64,000 bases of DNA from positions 1 to 64,000 of the forward strand of contig JAEWZB010000121.1 of the NCBI GenBank assembly GCA_023395515.1, given 5' to 3'. Positions 43,580 through 53,298 of the stretch are shown in pieces (positions within the stretch are counted from its first letter, which is position 1; every line of letters begins with the position of its first letter). This stretch comes from Bacillota bacterium (GTDB lineage: Bacteria > Bacillota > Syntrophomonadia > Syntrophomonadales > Syntrophomonadaceae). The position numbers were made by a program, and so were the translations under genes. A model generated the notes under the pieces. The model saw only the letters and a program-made list of their open reading frames with translations, was not told where the DNA came from and ran no database searches.

Positions 43580-44245
43580 ATGTCAGTTTATGAAATAATA
43601 TTTAAGTTAACATTAGCTTGTATTTTAGGTGGTCTGATTGGATTAGAAAGAGAAAGCTTAAATAGACCGGCTGGACTTAGAACCTACACCTTAGTTTGTG
43701 TAGGTTCGGCCTTAGCTATGGTAGTTTCTTTAGATATGTATTTCCAATATTATCAAACCGTTAATGCTGATCCGGGGCGTATAGCAGCTCAGGTTATAAG
43801 TGGTATCGGATTTTTAGGAGCCGGAACCATTATGCGTGAAGGTGCCACAGTTAGGGGATTAACTACCGCCGCCGGACTGTGGGTAGTAGCCTGCATAGGC
43901 TTAGCCGTGGGGGCTGGCCTCTATGTGCCGGCTATCGCCACAACTATAATTATTTTGTTTATTTTAATTTATTTTATAAGGTTTGAGCAAAAGTTTACCG
44001 GGATGCGGGAATATAAAGGGTTGGTGCTGGTAGTAGAAGATAAACCGGGGCAGGTTGGGACTATAGGTTCCATTCTGGGTGATCTGGGAATTTCCATTAA
44101 AAATATTCAATTATCCCGCCTGGAAGGCGAAATTGATTTAGAAATAGAATTATTATTGCAATTGCCTACTAATATTTTAATTAGTCAAGTGATTGAAGAA
44201 TTATCTCATGTAACCGGTTTAAGAAATATTGATAGACTGAACTAG
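43580..44245 (+). CDS. MgtC/SapB family membrane protein with C-terminal ACT-like domain
   Basis: The 221-residue protein has the MgtC core: GGLIGLERESLNRPAGLRTY, SGIGFLGAGTIMREGATVRG and LTTAAGLWVVACIGLAVGAG, within four or five membrane helices. A cytoplasmic ACT-like domain follows (residues about 145-221, VVEDKPGQVGTIGSILGDLG). MgtC homologues modulate ATP synthase or magnesium homeostasis in pathogens. Here the role is unknown. It is an insertion between proS and polC relative to B. subtilis. Confidence 0.88.
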   Translation: MSVYEIIFKLTLACILGGLIGLERESLNRPAGLRTYTLVCVGSALAMVVSLDMYFQYYQTVNADPGRIAAQVISGIGFLGAGTIMREGATVRGLTTAAGLWVVACIGLAVGAGLYVPAIATTIIILFILIYFIRFEQKFTGMREYKGLVLVVEDKPGQVGTIGSILGDLGISIKNIQLSRLEGEIDLEIELLLQLPTNILISQVIEELSHVTGLRNIDRLN

Positions 44246-44274
44246 AAGAACATGGCTTCAAAAGGGGAGTTAAT

Positions 44275-47200
44275 GTGAAAGATTTTTATGATTTTTTTTA
44301 TGAGTTTACTGAGGAAAAATGTTGTGATAAATGGATAGATGCTAAAATAGTAAAGTTAGAAGTTTTTAATAATAGGTCATTATGGCGATTACACCTTATT
44401 ACCCAATATCCCATTAATGTAAAAGAAATTAATCAGGTAAAAAGCCAATTATTAAAAAAGCTGACCTTTTTAAATGAAATAGAATTTGTGCCTTTAATAG
44501 ATAACCCTAAATTATTGAAGGAAATCATAGCTCAACATAAGGATGAATTATCATCCTCTTTCTTTTCTAGCCCGGAATTAAAAAATTCGGTAGAATGGCA
44601 TATTGGTAATGCACGTATAGATTTAAAGACTAGTGATCAGCCGGCTTTTACCTTCCTGATGGAAAATGAAATTTGTATTAAGTTAGCAGATTGGTTATGG
44701 GACAATTATCTGCTAAGAGTAGTAGTTAGAGCTATAGAATCTAATCTGGGAGAAATAGAAAAAGAAGTAGAGCTATTTATTCCGCAAAAGGAATTGACCG
44801 TAATTGAAAATGCGGTTCCTGCTGCTGAAAACAGCTTTGTCAAGCGTAAGCCTATGCGCAGGGAACGGCGCTCTAATTTAAAGAGTGACAGTGAAACTAT
44901 AAAAATAGCGGAAGTAGTAGAAGGCTTAAAAACAGTTATCGTAGAGGGTGAAGTATGGCATAAGGAGAATACTCAGCTTAGAGACGGACGTTATGTTATC
45001 AGTTATTATTTAACTGATTATTCGGATTCTATCCTAATTAAAACTTTTATTGATAATCTGGAAGAGGACGAAATCAGAGTCGGGGATTGGATAAAGGTGC
45101 AAGGCAGCGTAAGATACGATAATTTTGCCCGGGAAATTGTACTTTATCTGGATGCCTATTTACAAGGGGAAAAAGCGGAGCGCTTAGATAATAGCCCCTT
45201 AAAACGAGTAGAATTACATTTACATACTAAAATGAGTGCTATGGATGGTTTAACTGAAATTGATGAGGTAATAAAACGGGCAGCTAAGTGGAACCATCCG
45301 GCTATTGCCATTACCGACCACGGGTGTATTCAAGCTTTCCCTGATGCCTATCAAGCTGCCCAGAAATATAATATTAAAGTTATTTACGGGGTAGAAGCCT
45401 ATTTAGTCAATGAGGACAAAAAGGAAAGACCCTATCATATTATTTTGTTAGCTAAAAACCGGGAAGGTTTAAAAAACTTATATAACCTGGTCAGTATTTC
45501 CTATCTGGATCATTATTACCGTTTCCCTAAAATACCCCGGCGGGTTTTAGCCGAATATAGACAAGGCCTATTGCTGGGCACGGCTTGTGAAGCGGGAGAA
45601 CTCTATACCGCCATAGTAAATAAAGCTGCCCCGGAAGAAATAGAGAAAATTGCGGCTTTTTATGATTATTTAGAAATTCAACCTTTACAAAATAATGAGT
45701 TTTTAATCAGGGAAGGTTTAGTAGAAAGTAAAAATGATTTAGAACAGATAAATAAAGACATAATCGAGTGGGGAGAAAAGCTTAATATCCCAGTTGTAGC
45801 TACTGGTGATGTGCACTTTTTAGATCCTAATCATGAAATATACCGGCGTATCATTCAAGCGGGCCAGGGCTATGAGGATGTGGAGCATGAATTACCCCTT
45901 TATTTTAAAACTACCGAGGAAATGTTAAATGACTTCAGCTATCTGGGAGATGCTAATGCGCACAAGGTAGTAATCGAAAACCCACTTAATATTGCCAATC
46001 AAATTGAAAGTATTAAACCGGTGCCGGATGGCTTTTATCCTCCTAAAATTGACGGAGCTGAAGAGGAAATAACTAATTTAACCTGGAATGATGCTTGTGC
46101 CAAGTACGGGGGTAAGCTGCCGGAAATAGTAGAAGCCAGAATAAAACGGGAACTTGATTCGATTACCAAACATGGCTTTAGTGTTTTATATCTTATTGCC
46201 CATAAGCTGGTTAAAAAGTCTAATGATGATGGCTATTTAGTAGGGTCCCGGGGTTCGGTAGGTTCTTCCTTGGTAGCCTATTTTACCGGTATTACTGAGG
46301 TAAATCCCTTACCCCCCCATTATAGATGTTTGCACTGTAAAAATTCGGAGTTTCCTCCCGAGGGGTCAGTAGGTTGTGGAGCAGATTTACCGGCTAAACT
46401 GTGCGATTGTGGTCACGAGTTTATAAAAGATGGATTTGATATTCCTTTTGAAACATTTTTAGGTTTTGAAGGGGATAAAGTACCCGATATTGATCTGAAT
46501 TTCTCCGGCGAATACCAAAGTAAGGCTCATCAATACGTAGAAGAACTATTTGGCAGTGATAATGTATTTAGAGCCGGAACTATTTCTACTATTGCCGAAA
46601 AAACTGCTTTTGGTTTTGTGAAAAAGTATATGGAAAATAAAGGGGAAATAATAAAAAATTCCGAAACTAATAGATTAGTTAAAGGAATTACCGGAGTAAG
46701 AAGAACTACCGGGCAACATCCGGGTGGATTAATAGTAGTGCCCCGGGATAGAAATATTTACGAGTTTACGCCCTTGCAACATCCGGCGGAAAATAAGGAT
46801 TCAGGAGTTATTACAACTCATTTTGAATATCATGCTATTGGTGATCAATTAGTTAAGTTGGACATCTTAGGCCATGACGATCCCACCGTAATTAAAGAGC
46901 TGGAAGATTTAACCGGTATAGATGCGGCTACGATTAGTCTTAGCGAAAAGGAGACTATGAAACTTTTTTCTTCCGTTGACCCCCTGGGAATTAAATCAGC
47001 CGCTATTGACTCTAGTGTAGGTACTTTTGGTATTCCGGAATTTGGGACTAAATTTGTGCGGCAAATGTTAGAAGCTACCCGGCCTACCACTTTCTCTGAA
47101 TTAGTCCGTATCAGCGGTTTATCTCATGGTACCGATGTATGGCTGAATAATGCCCAAAACTTAATATCCAATAATGTGGCTAAATTAAATGAAGTTATTT

Positions 47201-47907
47201 GTACCCGAGATGATATTATGACTTTTCTTATTTATAAAGGTATGGATAAGAAGCAAGCTTTCAAGATAATGGAAAAAGTAAGAAAAGGTAAAGGCCTAAA
47301 TAGGGAAGATGAAGCCCTTATGAGGGAAAACCAAGTTCCTGAATGGTATATAGATTCTTGTAACAAAATAAAATACATGTTTCCTAAAGCTCATGCGGTT
47401 GCTTATGTAACTATGGCCTATAGAATAGCCTTTTTTAAAGTTTATTATCCTTTAGCATTTTACGCCAGTTTCTTTAGTATTCGGGCGGAAGATTTTGAGG
47501 CGGAAACTATTTTAGCCGGTTACGATGCGGTTAATAACCGTATAAAAGCTATTGAAGCTTTAGGTTATCAGGCTAGCCAAAAGGACAAAAAATTAATACC
47601 GATTCTGGAATTAAGCTTGGAGATGTATGCCCGGGGCTTTCAGTTTTACCCGGTGGATATATTTAAATCTAGTGCCGATAAGTTTATGGCGAAAAATAAT
47701 GGTTTAATACTGCCTTTTTCTGCTTTGCCTAATGTGGGCATAACCGCGGCCCGGGGTATTGCAGAAGCAGTCAAGCAAGGAGCTTTTGTTTCTGTGGAGG
47801 ATTTTCAACAACGAACCCATTTAAATAAAACGGCCATGGATGTTTTGAGAAGATATCATTGTTTTAGTGGTTTACCTGAAAGTACCCAAATTAGTTTATT
47901 TGGTTAA
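44275..47907 (+). CDS. polC: DNA polymerase III alpha subunit, PolC type, lacking the exonuclease domain
   Basis: PolC is the replicative polymerase of low-GC Firmicutes. The 1210-residue protein has an N-terminal domain, an OB-fold (about 217-305), the PHP domain (VELHLHTKMSAMDG, AIAITDHGCIQAFPDAYQAA), the Cys-rich insertion (CLHCKNSEFPPEGSVGCGAD) and the polymerase palm (KVPDIDLNFSGEYQSKAHQY). Typical PolC is about 1430 residues, with a DEDD exonuclease inserted inside PHP. Here GVEAYLVNED (residue 372 on) runs straight into RPYHIILLAKN, so that insertion is absent. The reading frame is intact. The GTG start follows GGGGAG. Confidence 0.95.
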   Translation: MKDFYDFFYEFTEEKCCDKWIDAKIVKLEVFNNRSLWRLHLITQYPINVKEINQVKSQLLKKLTFLNEIEFVPLIDNPKLLKEIIAQHKDELSSSFFSSPELKNSVEWHIGNARIDLKTSDQPAFTFLMENEICIKLADWLWDNYLLRVVVRAIESNLGEIEKEVELFIPQKELTVIENAVPAAENSFVKRKPMRRERRSNLKSDSETIKIAEVVEGLKTVIVEGEVWHKENTQLRDGRYVISYYLTDYSDSILIKTFIDNLEEDEIRVGDWIKVQGSVRYDNFAREIVLYLDAYLQGEKAERLDNSPLKRVELHLHTKMSAMDGLTEIDEVIKRAAKWNHPAIAITDHGCIQAFPDAYQAAQKYNIKVIYGVEAYLVNEDKKERPYHIILLAKNREGLKNLYNLVSISYLDHYYRFPKIPRRVLAEYRQGLLLGTACEAGELYTAIVNKAAPEEIEKIAAFYDYLEIQPLQNNEFLIREGLVESKNDLEQINKDIIEWGEKLNIPVVATGDVHFLDPNHEIYRRIIQAGQGYEDVEHELPLYFKTTEEMLNDFSYLGDANAHKVVIENPLNIANQIESIKPVPDGFYPPKIDGAEEEITNLTWNDACAKYGGKLPEIVEARIKRELDSITKHGFSVLYLIAHKLVKKSNDDGYLVGSRGSVGSSLVAYFTGITEVNPLPPHYRCLHCKNSEFPPEGSVGCGADLPAKLCDCGHEFIKDGFDIPFETFLGFEGDKVPDIDLNFSGEYQSKAHQYVEELFGSDNVFRAGTISTIAEKTAFGFVKKYMENKGEIIKNSETNRLVKGITGVRRTTGQHPGGLIVVPRDRNIYEFTPLQHPAENKDSGVITTHFEYHAIGDQLVKLDILGHDDPTVIKELEDLTGIDAATISLSEKETMKLFSSVDPLGIKSAAIDSSVGTFGIPEFGTKFVRQMLEATRPTTFSELVRISGLSHGTDVWLNNAQNLISNNVAKLNEVICTRDDIMTFLIYKGMDKKQAFKIMEKVRKGKGLNREDEALMRENQVPEWYIDSCNKIKYMFPKAHAVAYVTMAYRIAFFKVYYPLAFYASFFSIRAEDFEAETILAGYDAVNNRIKAIEALGYQASQKDKKLIPILELSLEMYARGFQFYPVDIFKSSADKFMAKNNGLILPFSALPNVGITAARGIAEAVKQGAFVSVEDFQQRTHLNKTAMDVLRRYHCFSGLPESTQISLFG

Positions 47908-47941
47908 ATACAGCAACTTATGCTCATATTTGTATAGCAAC

Positions 47942-47971
47942 TTGAATAAAGTTATTTCAATGTGTTATACT
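47942..47971 (+). promoter_or_regulatory. Promoter of the rimP-nusA-infB operon
   Basis: TTGAAT (47942-47947) and TATACT (47966-47971) are separated by 18 bases, with a TGT extended -10 just upstream. Initiation near 47978 would give a leader of about 90 bases holding a terminator-like hairpin. Confidence 0.65.
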
Positions 47972-48002
47972 TTTACTAAGCTAACCAATATTTACGATTT
48001 AG

Positions 48003-48025
48003 AAGTGGGTGCGGACCCACTTTTT
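48003..48025 (+). terminator. Terminator-like hairpin in the rimP leader
   Basis: AAGTGGGT (48003-48010) pairs perfectly with ACCCACTT (48015-48022) around GCGG and continues into TTTTTC. It lies about 25 bases after the predicted start site and 40 bases before rimP. It could be the polC terminator, or an attenuator controlling the nusA operon. Confidence 0.75.
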
Positions 48026-48065
48026 CTATTGTAAAGACACCCATGAATAATTTAGGGGGTGAAAA

Positions 48066-48524
48066 ATGATGGCTGAAAATTATACAAAACGACTGGAAGA
48101 GTTATTAGAGGGGCAACTTAATACTATTAATGTAGAGCTGGTTAATGTAGAATACCGTATGGAGAATAAAGACCAGATGCTGCGTATTTTCATTGATCAT
48201 AGTGAAGGCGTAGATTTGGGGCTTTGTACTGAGGTTACGAAGCTAGTTAAAAAGCTCATAGATGATACTGATATTAATTATGACCATTTGGAAGTTTCTT
48301 CTCCCGGCTTGGATAGGATTATTAAAAGAAACAAGCATCCGGAAAGATTTATAGGACAACAAGTTAAAGTTAAAACCCTGAAATCTTTTCCTGGACCGCG
48401 GAAATTAGTAGGAATATTAACCCAGGTTAATGATGAAATGATAACAGTTGCAGATGATACTGATAATTATGAAATATTTTGGGATGTAGTCACGACCTTA
48501 AGACTTCATTCAGATTTTAATTAG
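48066..48524 (+). CDS. rimP: Ribosome maturation factor RimP
   Basis: RimP helps mature the 30S subunit and is conserved upstream of nusA. The 152-residue protein shows the N-terminal alpha/beta domain (VELVNVEYRMENKDQMLRIF, DHLEVSSPGLDRII) and the SH3-like C-terminal domain (GQQVKVKTLKSFPGPRKLVG). Two adjacent ATGs (48066 and 48069) follow AGGGGGTGA; either could start. It is 12 bp before nusA. Confidence 0.95.
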   Translation: MMAENYTKRLEELLEGQLNTINVELVNVEYRMENKDQMLRIFIDHSEGVDLGLCTEVTKLVKKLIDDTDINYDHLEVSSPGLDRIIKRNKHPERFIGQQVKVKTLKSFPGPRKLVGILTQVNDEMITVADDTDNYEIFWDVVTTLRLHSDFN

Positions 48525-48535
48525 GAGGAGGTACA

Positions 48536-49597
48536 ATGGCAAACGATCTGATTCAGGCGCTAATTGAAATAGAGAAAGAGCGGGGTATCCCCAAGCTGGC
48601 ATTAATTGATGCAATTAAATCTGCTCTTAATACCGCCTATAAAAAGAATTTTGGCACTTCCCAAAATGTAAGTGTAGAATTTAATGATATTACAGGTGAA
48701 GTAAAAGTTTTTTCGCAAAAAACTATTGTGGAAACCGTGACCGATGGCAGAATAGAAATAAGTGCCGAGGAAGCTAAAGACTTATACCCTGATTGTCAAA
48801 CCGGGGATTTAGTTTATGTAGAAGCTACTCCAGGTAATTTTGGGCGTATAGCAGCCCAAACTGCTAAACAAGTTGTTATTCAAAAACTTAGAGAAGCGGA
48901 AAGAAGCCTTATTTATGAAGAGTTTTTGGAACGGGAAGGTGAAATAGTTACTGGAACCATACAAAGACTGGAAAATAAAAATGTCTATATCAGCTTGGGA
49001 AGAACTGAAGGCATAATGCTTCCCGCCGATCAAGTGCAATCAGAAAATTATGAGATAGGGCAAAGATTAAAAGCTTATATACATGAGGTTAAAAATACTC
49101 CTAAGGGACCTAATATATATGTTTCCAGGTCTCATCCTTACTTTTTAAGGCGTTTATTCGAATTGGAAGTACCGGAAATATTTGATGGAGTAGTTGAAAT
49201 TAAATCAATTGCCCGTGAAGCCGGGTTTAGATCTAAGATTGCTGTCCATTCCTTAGATGATAAAGTTGATTCAGTAGGAGCTTGTGTAGGACCTAAAGGA
49301 TTCAGGGTGCAAAATATTGTTACCGAACTGGGCGGCGAGAAAATAGATATTATTAAATATGATAAAAGTGTGGAAAAATTCATTGCCAATGCTCTAAGCC
49401 CCTCCAAAGTTTTAGCTGTACATGTTAATGAAGAGGAGAAAATGGCCAGGGTTATTGTGCCGGATTATCAACTTTCTTTAGCTATAGGTAAAGAAGGACA
49501 AAATGCCCGGCTAGCAGCTAAGCTTACCGGATGGAAGGTTGATATTAAAAGCGAAAGCCAGCTCGAAATTGTAGAAGATGGTGAAAGCGATGAATAA
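48536..49597 (+). CDS. nusA: Transcription termination/antitermination factor NusA
   Basis: NusA binds RNA polymerase and modulates pausing, termination and antitermination. The 353-residue protein has the N-terminal RNAP-binding domain, an S1 domain ([20 protein letters not shown]) and two KH domains ([20 protein letters not shown] and [20 protein letters not shown]). It lacks the C-terminal acidic repeats of proteobacterial NusA, as is normal for Firmicutes. Its end overlaps ylxR by 8 bp. Confidence 0.97.
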   Translation: MANDLIQALIEIEKERGIPKLALIDAIKSALNTAYKKNFGTSQNVSVEFNDITGEVKVFSQKTIVETVTDGRIEISAEEAKDLYPDCQTGDLVYVEATPGNFGRIAAQTAKQVVIQKLREAERSLIYEEFLEREGEIVTGTIQRLENKNVYISLGRTEGIMLPADQVQSENYEIGQRLKAYIHEVKNTPKGPNIYVSRSHPYFLRRLFELEVPEIFDGVVEIKSIAREAGFRSKIAVHSLDDKVDSVGACVGPKGFRVQNIVTELGGEKIDIIKYDKSVEKFIANALSPSKVLAVHVNEEEKMARVIVPDYQLSLAIGKEGQNARLAAKLTGWKVDIKSESQLEIVEDGESDE

Positions 49598-49871
49598 ACC
49601 CAGAAAGCTTCCCCAGCGTATGTGTGTGGGATGCCGGGAAATGAAAAATAAAAAGGAACTGATTAGAATAGTTCGCAATGCCGAAGGTATCTTACATTTG
49701 GATACTACCGGGAAAAAACCGGGACGAGGAGCTTATCTATGTCCTAGTGTAGACTGTTTTAATCAATCTATTAAAGGAAAAAGAATCCAAAAAGCTCTGG
49801 AACAAGATTTGTCCGAGGAGCTTATTGAAAGCATTAAGCAGCAAATTGAGGCAGTAACAGCTAGTAAATAA
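49590..49871 (+). CDS. ylxR: YlxR/RnpM RNA-binding protein
   Basis: The product of about 93 residues belongs to the YlxR family, recently linked in Firmicutes to RNase P modulation and also to transcription control. The signature is [20 protein letters not shown], then [13 protein letters not shown], with a basic surface. The start is ATG at 49590 with GGTGA 5 bases upstream. The ATG at 49578 lies deeper inside nusA without a ribosome site. Confidence 0.92.
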   Translation: MNKPRKLPQRMCVGCREMKNKKELIRIVRNAEGILHLDTTGKKPGRGAYLCPSVDCFNQSIKGKRIQKALEQDLSEELIESIKQQIEAVTASK

Positions 49872-49884
49872 GGTGTGTGATAAG

Positions 49885-50229
49885 TTGAGAAAACTATATA
49901 GTATGTTAGGGTTTGCTCAAAAAGCAGGTAAGGTTTCCGCCGGTACTTTAGCGGCTAAATCAAGTTTAATAAGGCGTAAAGCTTATCTGCTCCTAATGAG
50001 TAATGATATAGCGGATAATTCTAAAGAAATGTTGATTAATATTTGCCAGAAAGTTAATATACCATGGGTTATACTGGGGAATAAATATGATTTGGGTACT
50101 AGTGTAGGGAAGGCTTACCGGGTGGCGGTAACCATTAATGATAACAAAATGGCGGCAGCTCTTTTGGATGCTATTAACAGGACGGAAGAAAAAATAGAAA
50201 CTATGGGGGTGGTTGAATGGCCAAAATAA
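49885..50229 (+). CDS. ylxQ: L7Ae-family RNA-binding protein YlxQ
   Basis: This small L7Ae/L30e-fold protein of the nusA-infB operon probably binds kink-turn RNA. The conserved parts are [20 protein letters not shown] and [38 protein letters not shown] follows. AAGGTGTG at 49870-49877 favours the TTG at 49885 (about 114 residues); the GTG at 49873 lies inside that site. It overlaps the infB start by 13 bp. Confidence 0.88.
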   Translation: MRKLYSMLGFAQKAGKVSAGTLAAKSSLIRRKAYLLLMSNDIADNSKEMLINICQKVNIPWVILGNKYDLGTSVGKAYRVAVTINDNKMAAALLDAINRTEEKIETMGVVEWPK

Positions 50230-52886
50230 GAGTACATGAATTAGCAAAAGAACTGGGAATACAAAGTAGAGAAATGGTGAATGTTTTGCATGGTTTAGGA
50301 CTAGATGTCAAAAACCATATGAGTACTATGGAAGAATCACAGGTAAGTTGGGTTAAAAAGCAACTTGCTAATTCTAAAATGGAAGAAAACAAAGTCCCTA
50401 AATCTGATAAACCCAAGCAACCGATTGACAATCGGCCTTCCGTAGATCAAGGAAGACAACCCCACCATCGGGAAAGAAATCAGAATTTTTCCGATCCGTC
50501 CAAACCTCCTGTAGATAGAAATAACCGAGCTTCCAGCCCAGATAGAGCCGATAGGCCACAAAATTCAGGTAATAGGCCACCACAAAGCCCGAACCGACCT
50601 GCTAATAGGCCCCAAAGTCCAGATAGACCTGGTGATAGGGCTCAAGGCCCGGATAGAAGGCCTCCAAGCCAGGATAGGCCTGGTAACAGGCCCCCAAGCT
50701 CAGATAGAACTGGTAACAGGCCGCCAAGCCCGGACCGACCCGGTAACAGGCCGCCAAGTTCAGATAGAACTGGTAACAGGCCGCCCAGCCCAAATGATAA
50801 TAGGGGCTCCAATAACCATAGGCCCACTAATGTTAATAGAAACCAAGATGCCGGCCGACCTAATACTAATAAGCCTGCTTCGGCAGGAATGAATAATCAT
50901 AGGCCTAAAGATAGCAACTTCCGTCCTCCTAATGCAAGGACACCAGTTGCAAATTCAGCCGCGCCAACTAGTGATAAAGAAAATCTTAAGGCTTCAGATG
51001 TTACTAGAGGTGCCAAACCTAATAAACCTAATAATAAAACTAAAAAAACCCCGGACAAGAGTTTTCCTAAAAAAGACTATAGCCGTCAGGTAAGAAAACC
51101 GAAGCATAAACGCAAAAAAGAAGAAGTTATAGAAAAGACCCCCGATTTAATCGCTATTGAAGATAGCATTACCGTAAGAGAATTTGCGGAAATGCTGGGT
51201 AAAAGCGCGGCCGAGATAGTGAAAAAATTAATGGAATTAGGTACTTTAGCTACCGTTAATCAAGACATAGACTTTGAGACTGCCGAAATATTGGCTAGTT
51301 TGTATGAAGTCAAAGTAGAACGGGCCATATCGGAAGAAGAAAAACTCTTAGAAGAAATCATAGATGATGATAAATCGATGGAACTAAGACCACCTATAGT
51401 TACAGTTATGGGTCATGTTGACCATGGTAAAACTTCCTTATTGGATAAAATCAGAAGTGCTGATGTAGTCTCCGGTGAAGCGGGGGGAATTACCCAACAT
51501 ATAGGTGCTTATCAAGTAACGGTAAAAGGTAATAAGATAACCTTTATAGATACTCCCGGTCACGAAGCTTTTACGGCTATGAGAGCCAGGGGAGCCAACC
51601 TTACCGATATTGTAATATTAGTAATCGCTGCTGACGACGGGGTTATGCCTCAAACCGTAGAAGCGATTAACCATATTAAGGCAGCGGGAGTACCGTTTTT
51701 AGTAGCAGTTAATAAGGTGGATAAGCCCACTGCTAATCCGGACAAAGTTATGCAGCAATTGACTGAATATGGCATTGTACCGGAAGAATGGGGCGGAGAT
51801 ATTATTTTTGTTCCGGTTTCGGCTAAAACGGGAGATAATATAGATACTTTACTGGAAATGGTTCTATTAGTGGCAGAACTTAACGAAATTAAAGCTAATT
51901 CTAACCGGGCTGCAGAAGGAGTAGTTATTGAAGCGGAACTGGATAAAGGCCGCGGACCGGTGGCAACCGTCTTGGTATTAAAAGGAACCTTAAAAGTAGG
52001 CGACTTTTTAATCTGCGGTAGCAGCTTATGTAAAGTTAGAGCCATGAGTGATTATAGAGGCAGAAGAGTTGATAATGCTTTGCCTTCCATGCCCATAGAA
52101 ATAATGGGCTGGTCAGATGTACCGGAAGCCGGAGGTAAAGTTCAAGCTTGTGATGAAAAAATAGCTAAGGAAGTATTGAGCTTAAGAGCCAGTGAAAGAA
52201 AGCTGGAAGAACAAAAGAGCAGCAGTAAAGTTTCTCTGGATGATTTCTTTAAACAAATGCAAGATGCAGGAGTTAAAGAATTAAACTTAATCATAAAAGG
52301 TGATGTGCAAGGATCTATTGAAGCCTTAGCTCAATCTTTATTACGTTTATCCACTGATGAAGTTAAAGTAAATGTAATTCATTCGGCGGTAGGTGCTGTA
52401 ACCGAAACCGATGTCATGCTGGCCACTGCTTCTAATGCAATAATCATTGGATTTAATGTAAGACCAGATGTTAATGCCCGTAAAAGTGCGGAACAGGAAA
52501 ATATTGATGTTCGTCTCTACCGGGTTATTTACGAAGCGATTGATGATGTTAAAAAAGCGATGGTTGGACTTCTAGATCCCGAATATAAGGAGAAATATAT
52601 CGGCCGAGCCGAAGTTAGGGCTACCTTTAAAGTGCCCAATGCCGGCACTATAGCAGGCTCTTATATTATTGATGGAAAAATGCAAAGAAATGCCAATATT
52701 CGGGTTTTAAGAGATGGAGTTATCATTTACGAAGGTAACTTATCCTCCTTAAAGAGATTTAAAGACGATGTTAAAGAAGTACAGGAAAATTATGAATGTG
52801 GTATAGGTATAAAGGATTTTAATGATCTTAAAGATGGAGATGTTATTGAAGCCTTTACCATGGAGGAAATTCCTAGAGAACTATAA
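50217..52886 (+). CDS. infB: Translation initiation factor IF-2
   Basis: IF-2 is the GTPase that brings initiator tRNA to the 30S subunit. The 889-residue protein has an N-terminal IF2-N module ([20 protein letters not shown]). A disordered Pro/Arg/Asn/Asp-rich stretch follows (about residues 60-290) with a 10-residue repeat, then a second IF2-N-type module ([20 protein letters not shown]). The G domain has [28 protein letters not shown] and NKVD, followed by domains II-IV. The low-complexity linker is unusually rich in RPPS-DR-GN units. Confidence 0.97.
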   Translation: MAKIRVHELAKELGIQSREMVNVLHGLGLDVKNHMSTMEESQVSWVKKQLANSKMEENKVPKSDKPKQPIDNRPSVDQGRQPHHRERNQNFSDPSKPPVDRNNRASSPDRADRPQNSGNRPPQSPNRPANRPQSPDRPGDRAQGPDRRPPSQDRPGNRPPSSDRTGNRPPSPDRPGNRPPSSDRTGNRPPSPNDNRGSNNHRPTNVNRNQDAGRPNTNKPASAGMNNHRPKDSNFRPPNARTPVANSAAPTSDKENLKASDVTRGAKPNKPNNKTKKTPDKSFPKKDYSRQVRKPKHKRKKEEVIEKTPDLIAIEDSITVREFAEMLGKSAAEIVKKLMELGTLATVNQDIDFETAEILASLYEVKVERAISEEEKLLEEIIDDDKSMELRPPIVTVMGHVDHGKTSLLDKIRSADVVSGEAGGITQHIGAYQVTVKGNKITFIDTPGHEAFTAMRARGANLTDIVILVIAADDGVMPQTVEAINHIKAAGVPFLVAVNKVDKPTANPDKVMQQLTEYGIVPEEWGGDIIFVPVSAKTGDNIDTLLEMVLLVAELNEIKANSNRAAEGVVIEAELDKGRGPVATVLVLKGTLKVGDFLICGSSLCKVRAMSDYRGRRVDNALPSMPIEIMGWSDVPEAGGKVQACDEKIAKEVLSLRASERKLEEQKSSSKVSLDDFFKQMQDAGVKELNLIIKGDVQGSIEALAQSLLRLSTDEVKVNVIHSAVGAVTETDVMLATASNAIIIGFNVRPDVNARKSAEQENIDVRLYRVIYEAIDDVKKAMVGLLDPEYKEKYIGRAEVRATFKVPNAGTIAGSYIIDGKMQRNANIRVLRDGVIIYEGNLSSLKRFKDDVKEVQENYECGIGIKDFNDLKDGDVIEAFTMEEIPREL
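50658..50801 (+). repeat. In-frame 30-bp tandem repeat inside infB
   Basis: Four consecutive 30-base units (50658, 50688, 50718, 50748) and a partial fifth from 50778 encode RPPSxDRxGN. Alternate units are most alike (AGATAGAACTGGTAAC versus GACCGACCCGGTAAC endings), suggesting that a 60-bp pair was duplicated. The reading frame is kept, so the linker length can vary without harming the GTPase. Confidence 0.85.
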
Positions 52887-52935
52887 AAAATAATAGCAGC
52901 AGCAAACCAAGTTTTTCGAGAAAGGGGCAAGTATT

Positions 52936-53298
52936 ATGAGTCAACGCAGGCAGGAAAGAATGGCAGAAGAGACTAAACGCCTATTATCCCAAATAATATT
53001 AAATCTAAAAGATCCTAGAATAAACCTGTCTACTATTTCTATAACTAGGGTAGATATTACTAATGACTTAAGTCATGCCCGAATAAATGTGAGTATACTA
53101 GGAGATGAACAAGAACAACAGGAGACTATAAAAGTTATCCAAAAAGCCAAAGGATATTTGCGCAGTGAACTGGCTCGTCAGCTAGAAATCAGACATGCAC
53201 CGGAACTGGACTTACGCTTGGATAAGTCTATCGAACATGGGATTAGGATTTCATCATTACTGGAAGAACTGCGCGATGGAAAAGAGACTAATGAATAG
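52936..53298 (+). CDS. rbfA: Ribosome-binding factor A
   Basis: RbfA is a KH-like cold-shock factor for 16S rRNA 5'-end maturation. The 120-residue protein starts MSQRRQERMAEETKRLLSQI and contains LKDPRINLSTISITRVDITN and AKGYLRSELARQLEIRHAPE, then the usual LRLDKSIEHGIRISSLLEEL. GAAAGGGG precedes the ATG. B. subtilis ylxP, normally between infB and rbfA, is absent here. Confidence 0.96.
   Translation: MSQRRQERMAEETKRLLSQIILNLKDPRINLSTISITRVDITNDLSHARINVSILGDEQEQQETIKVIQKAKGYLRSELARQLEIRHAPELDLRLDKSIEHGIRISSLLEELRDGKETNE

Noticed and set aside
50658..50801. CRISPR-like array (regular 30-base repeats)
   Set aside because: Units are contiguous without spacers, keep the infB frame and encode a 10-residue peptide repeat.
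50632..50892. Alternative-frame ORFs across the infB repeat, on both strands
   Set aside because: They arise because a 30-bp repeat keeps all frames open. They have no ribosome site and lie wholly inside infB.
53195..53290. Longer N-terminus for NrnA starting inside rbfA
   Set aside because: There is no ribosome site, and the extra residues are an out-of-frame reading of rbfA. Homology begins near 53291.
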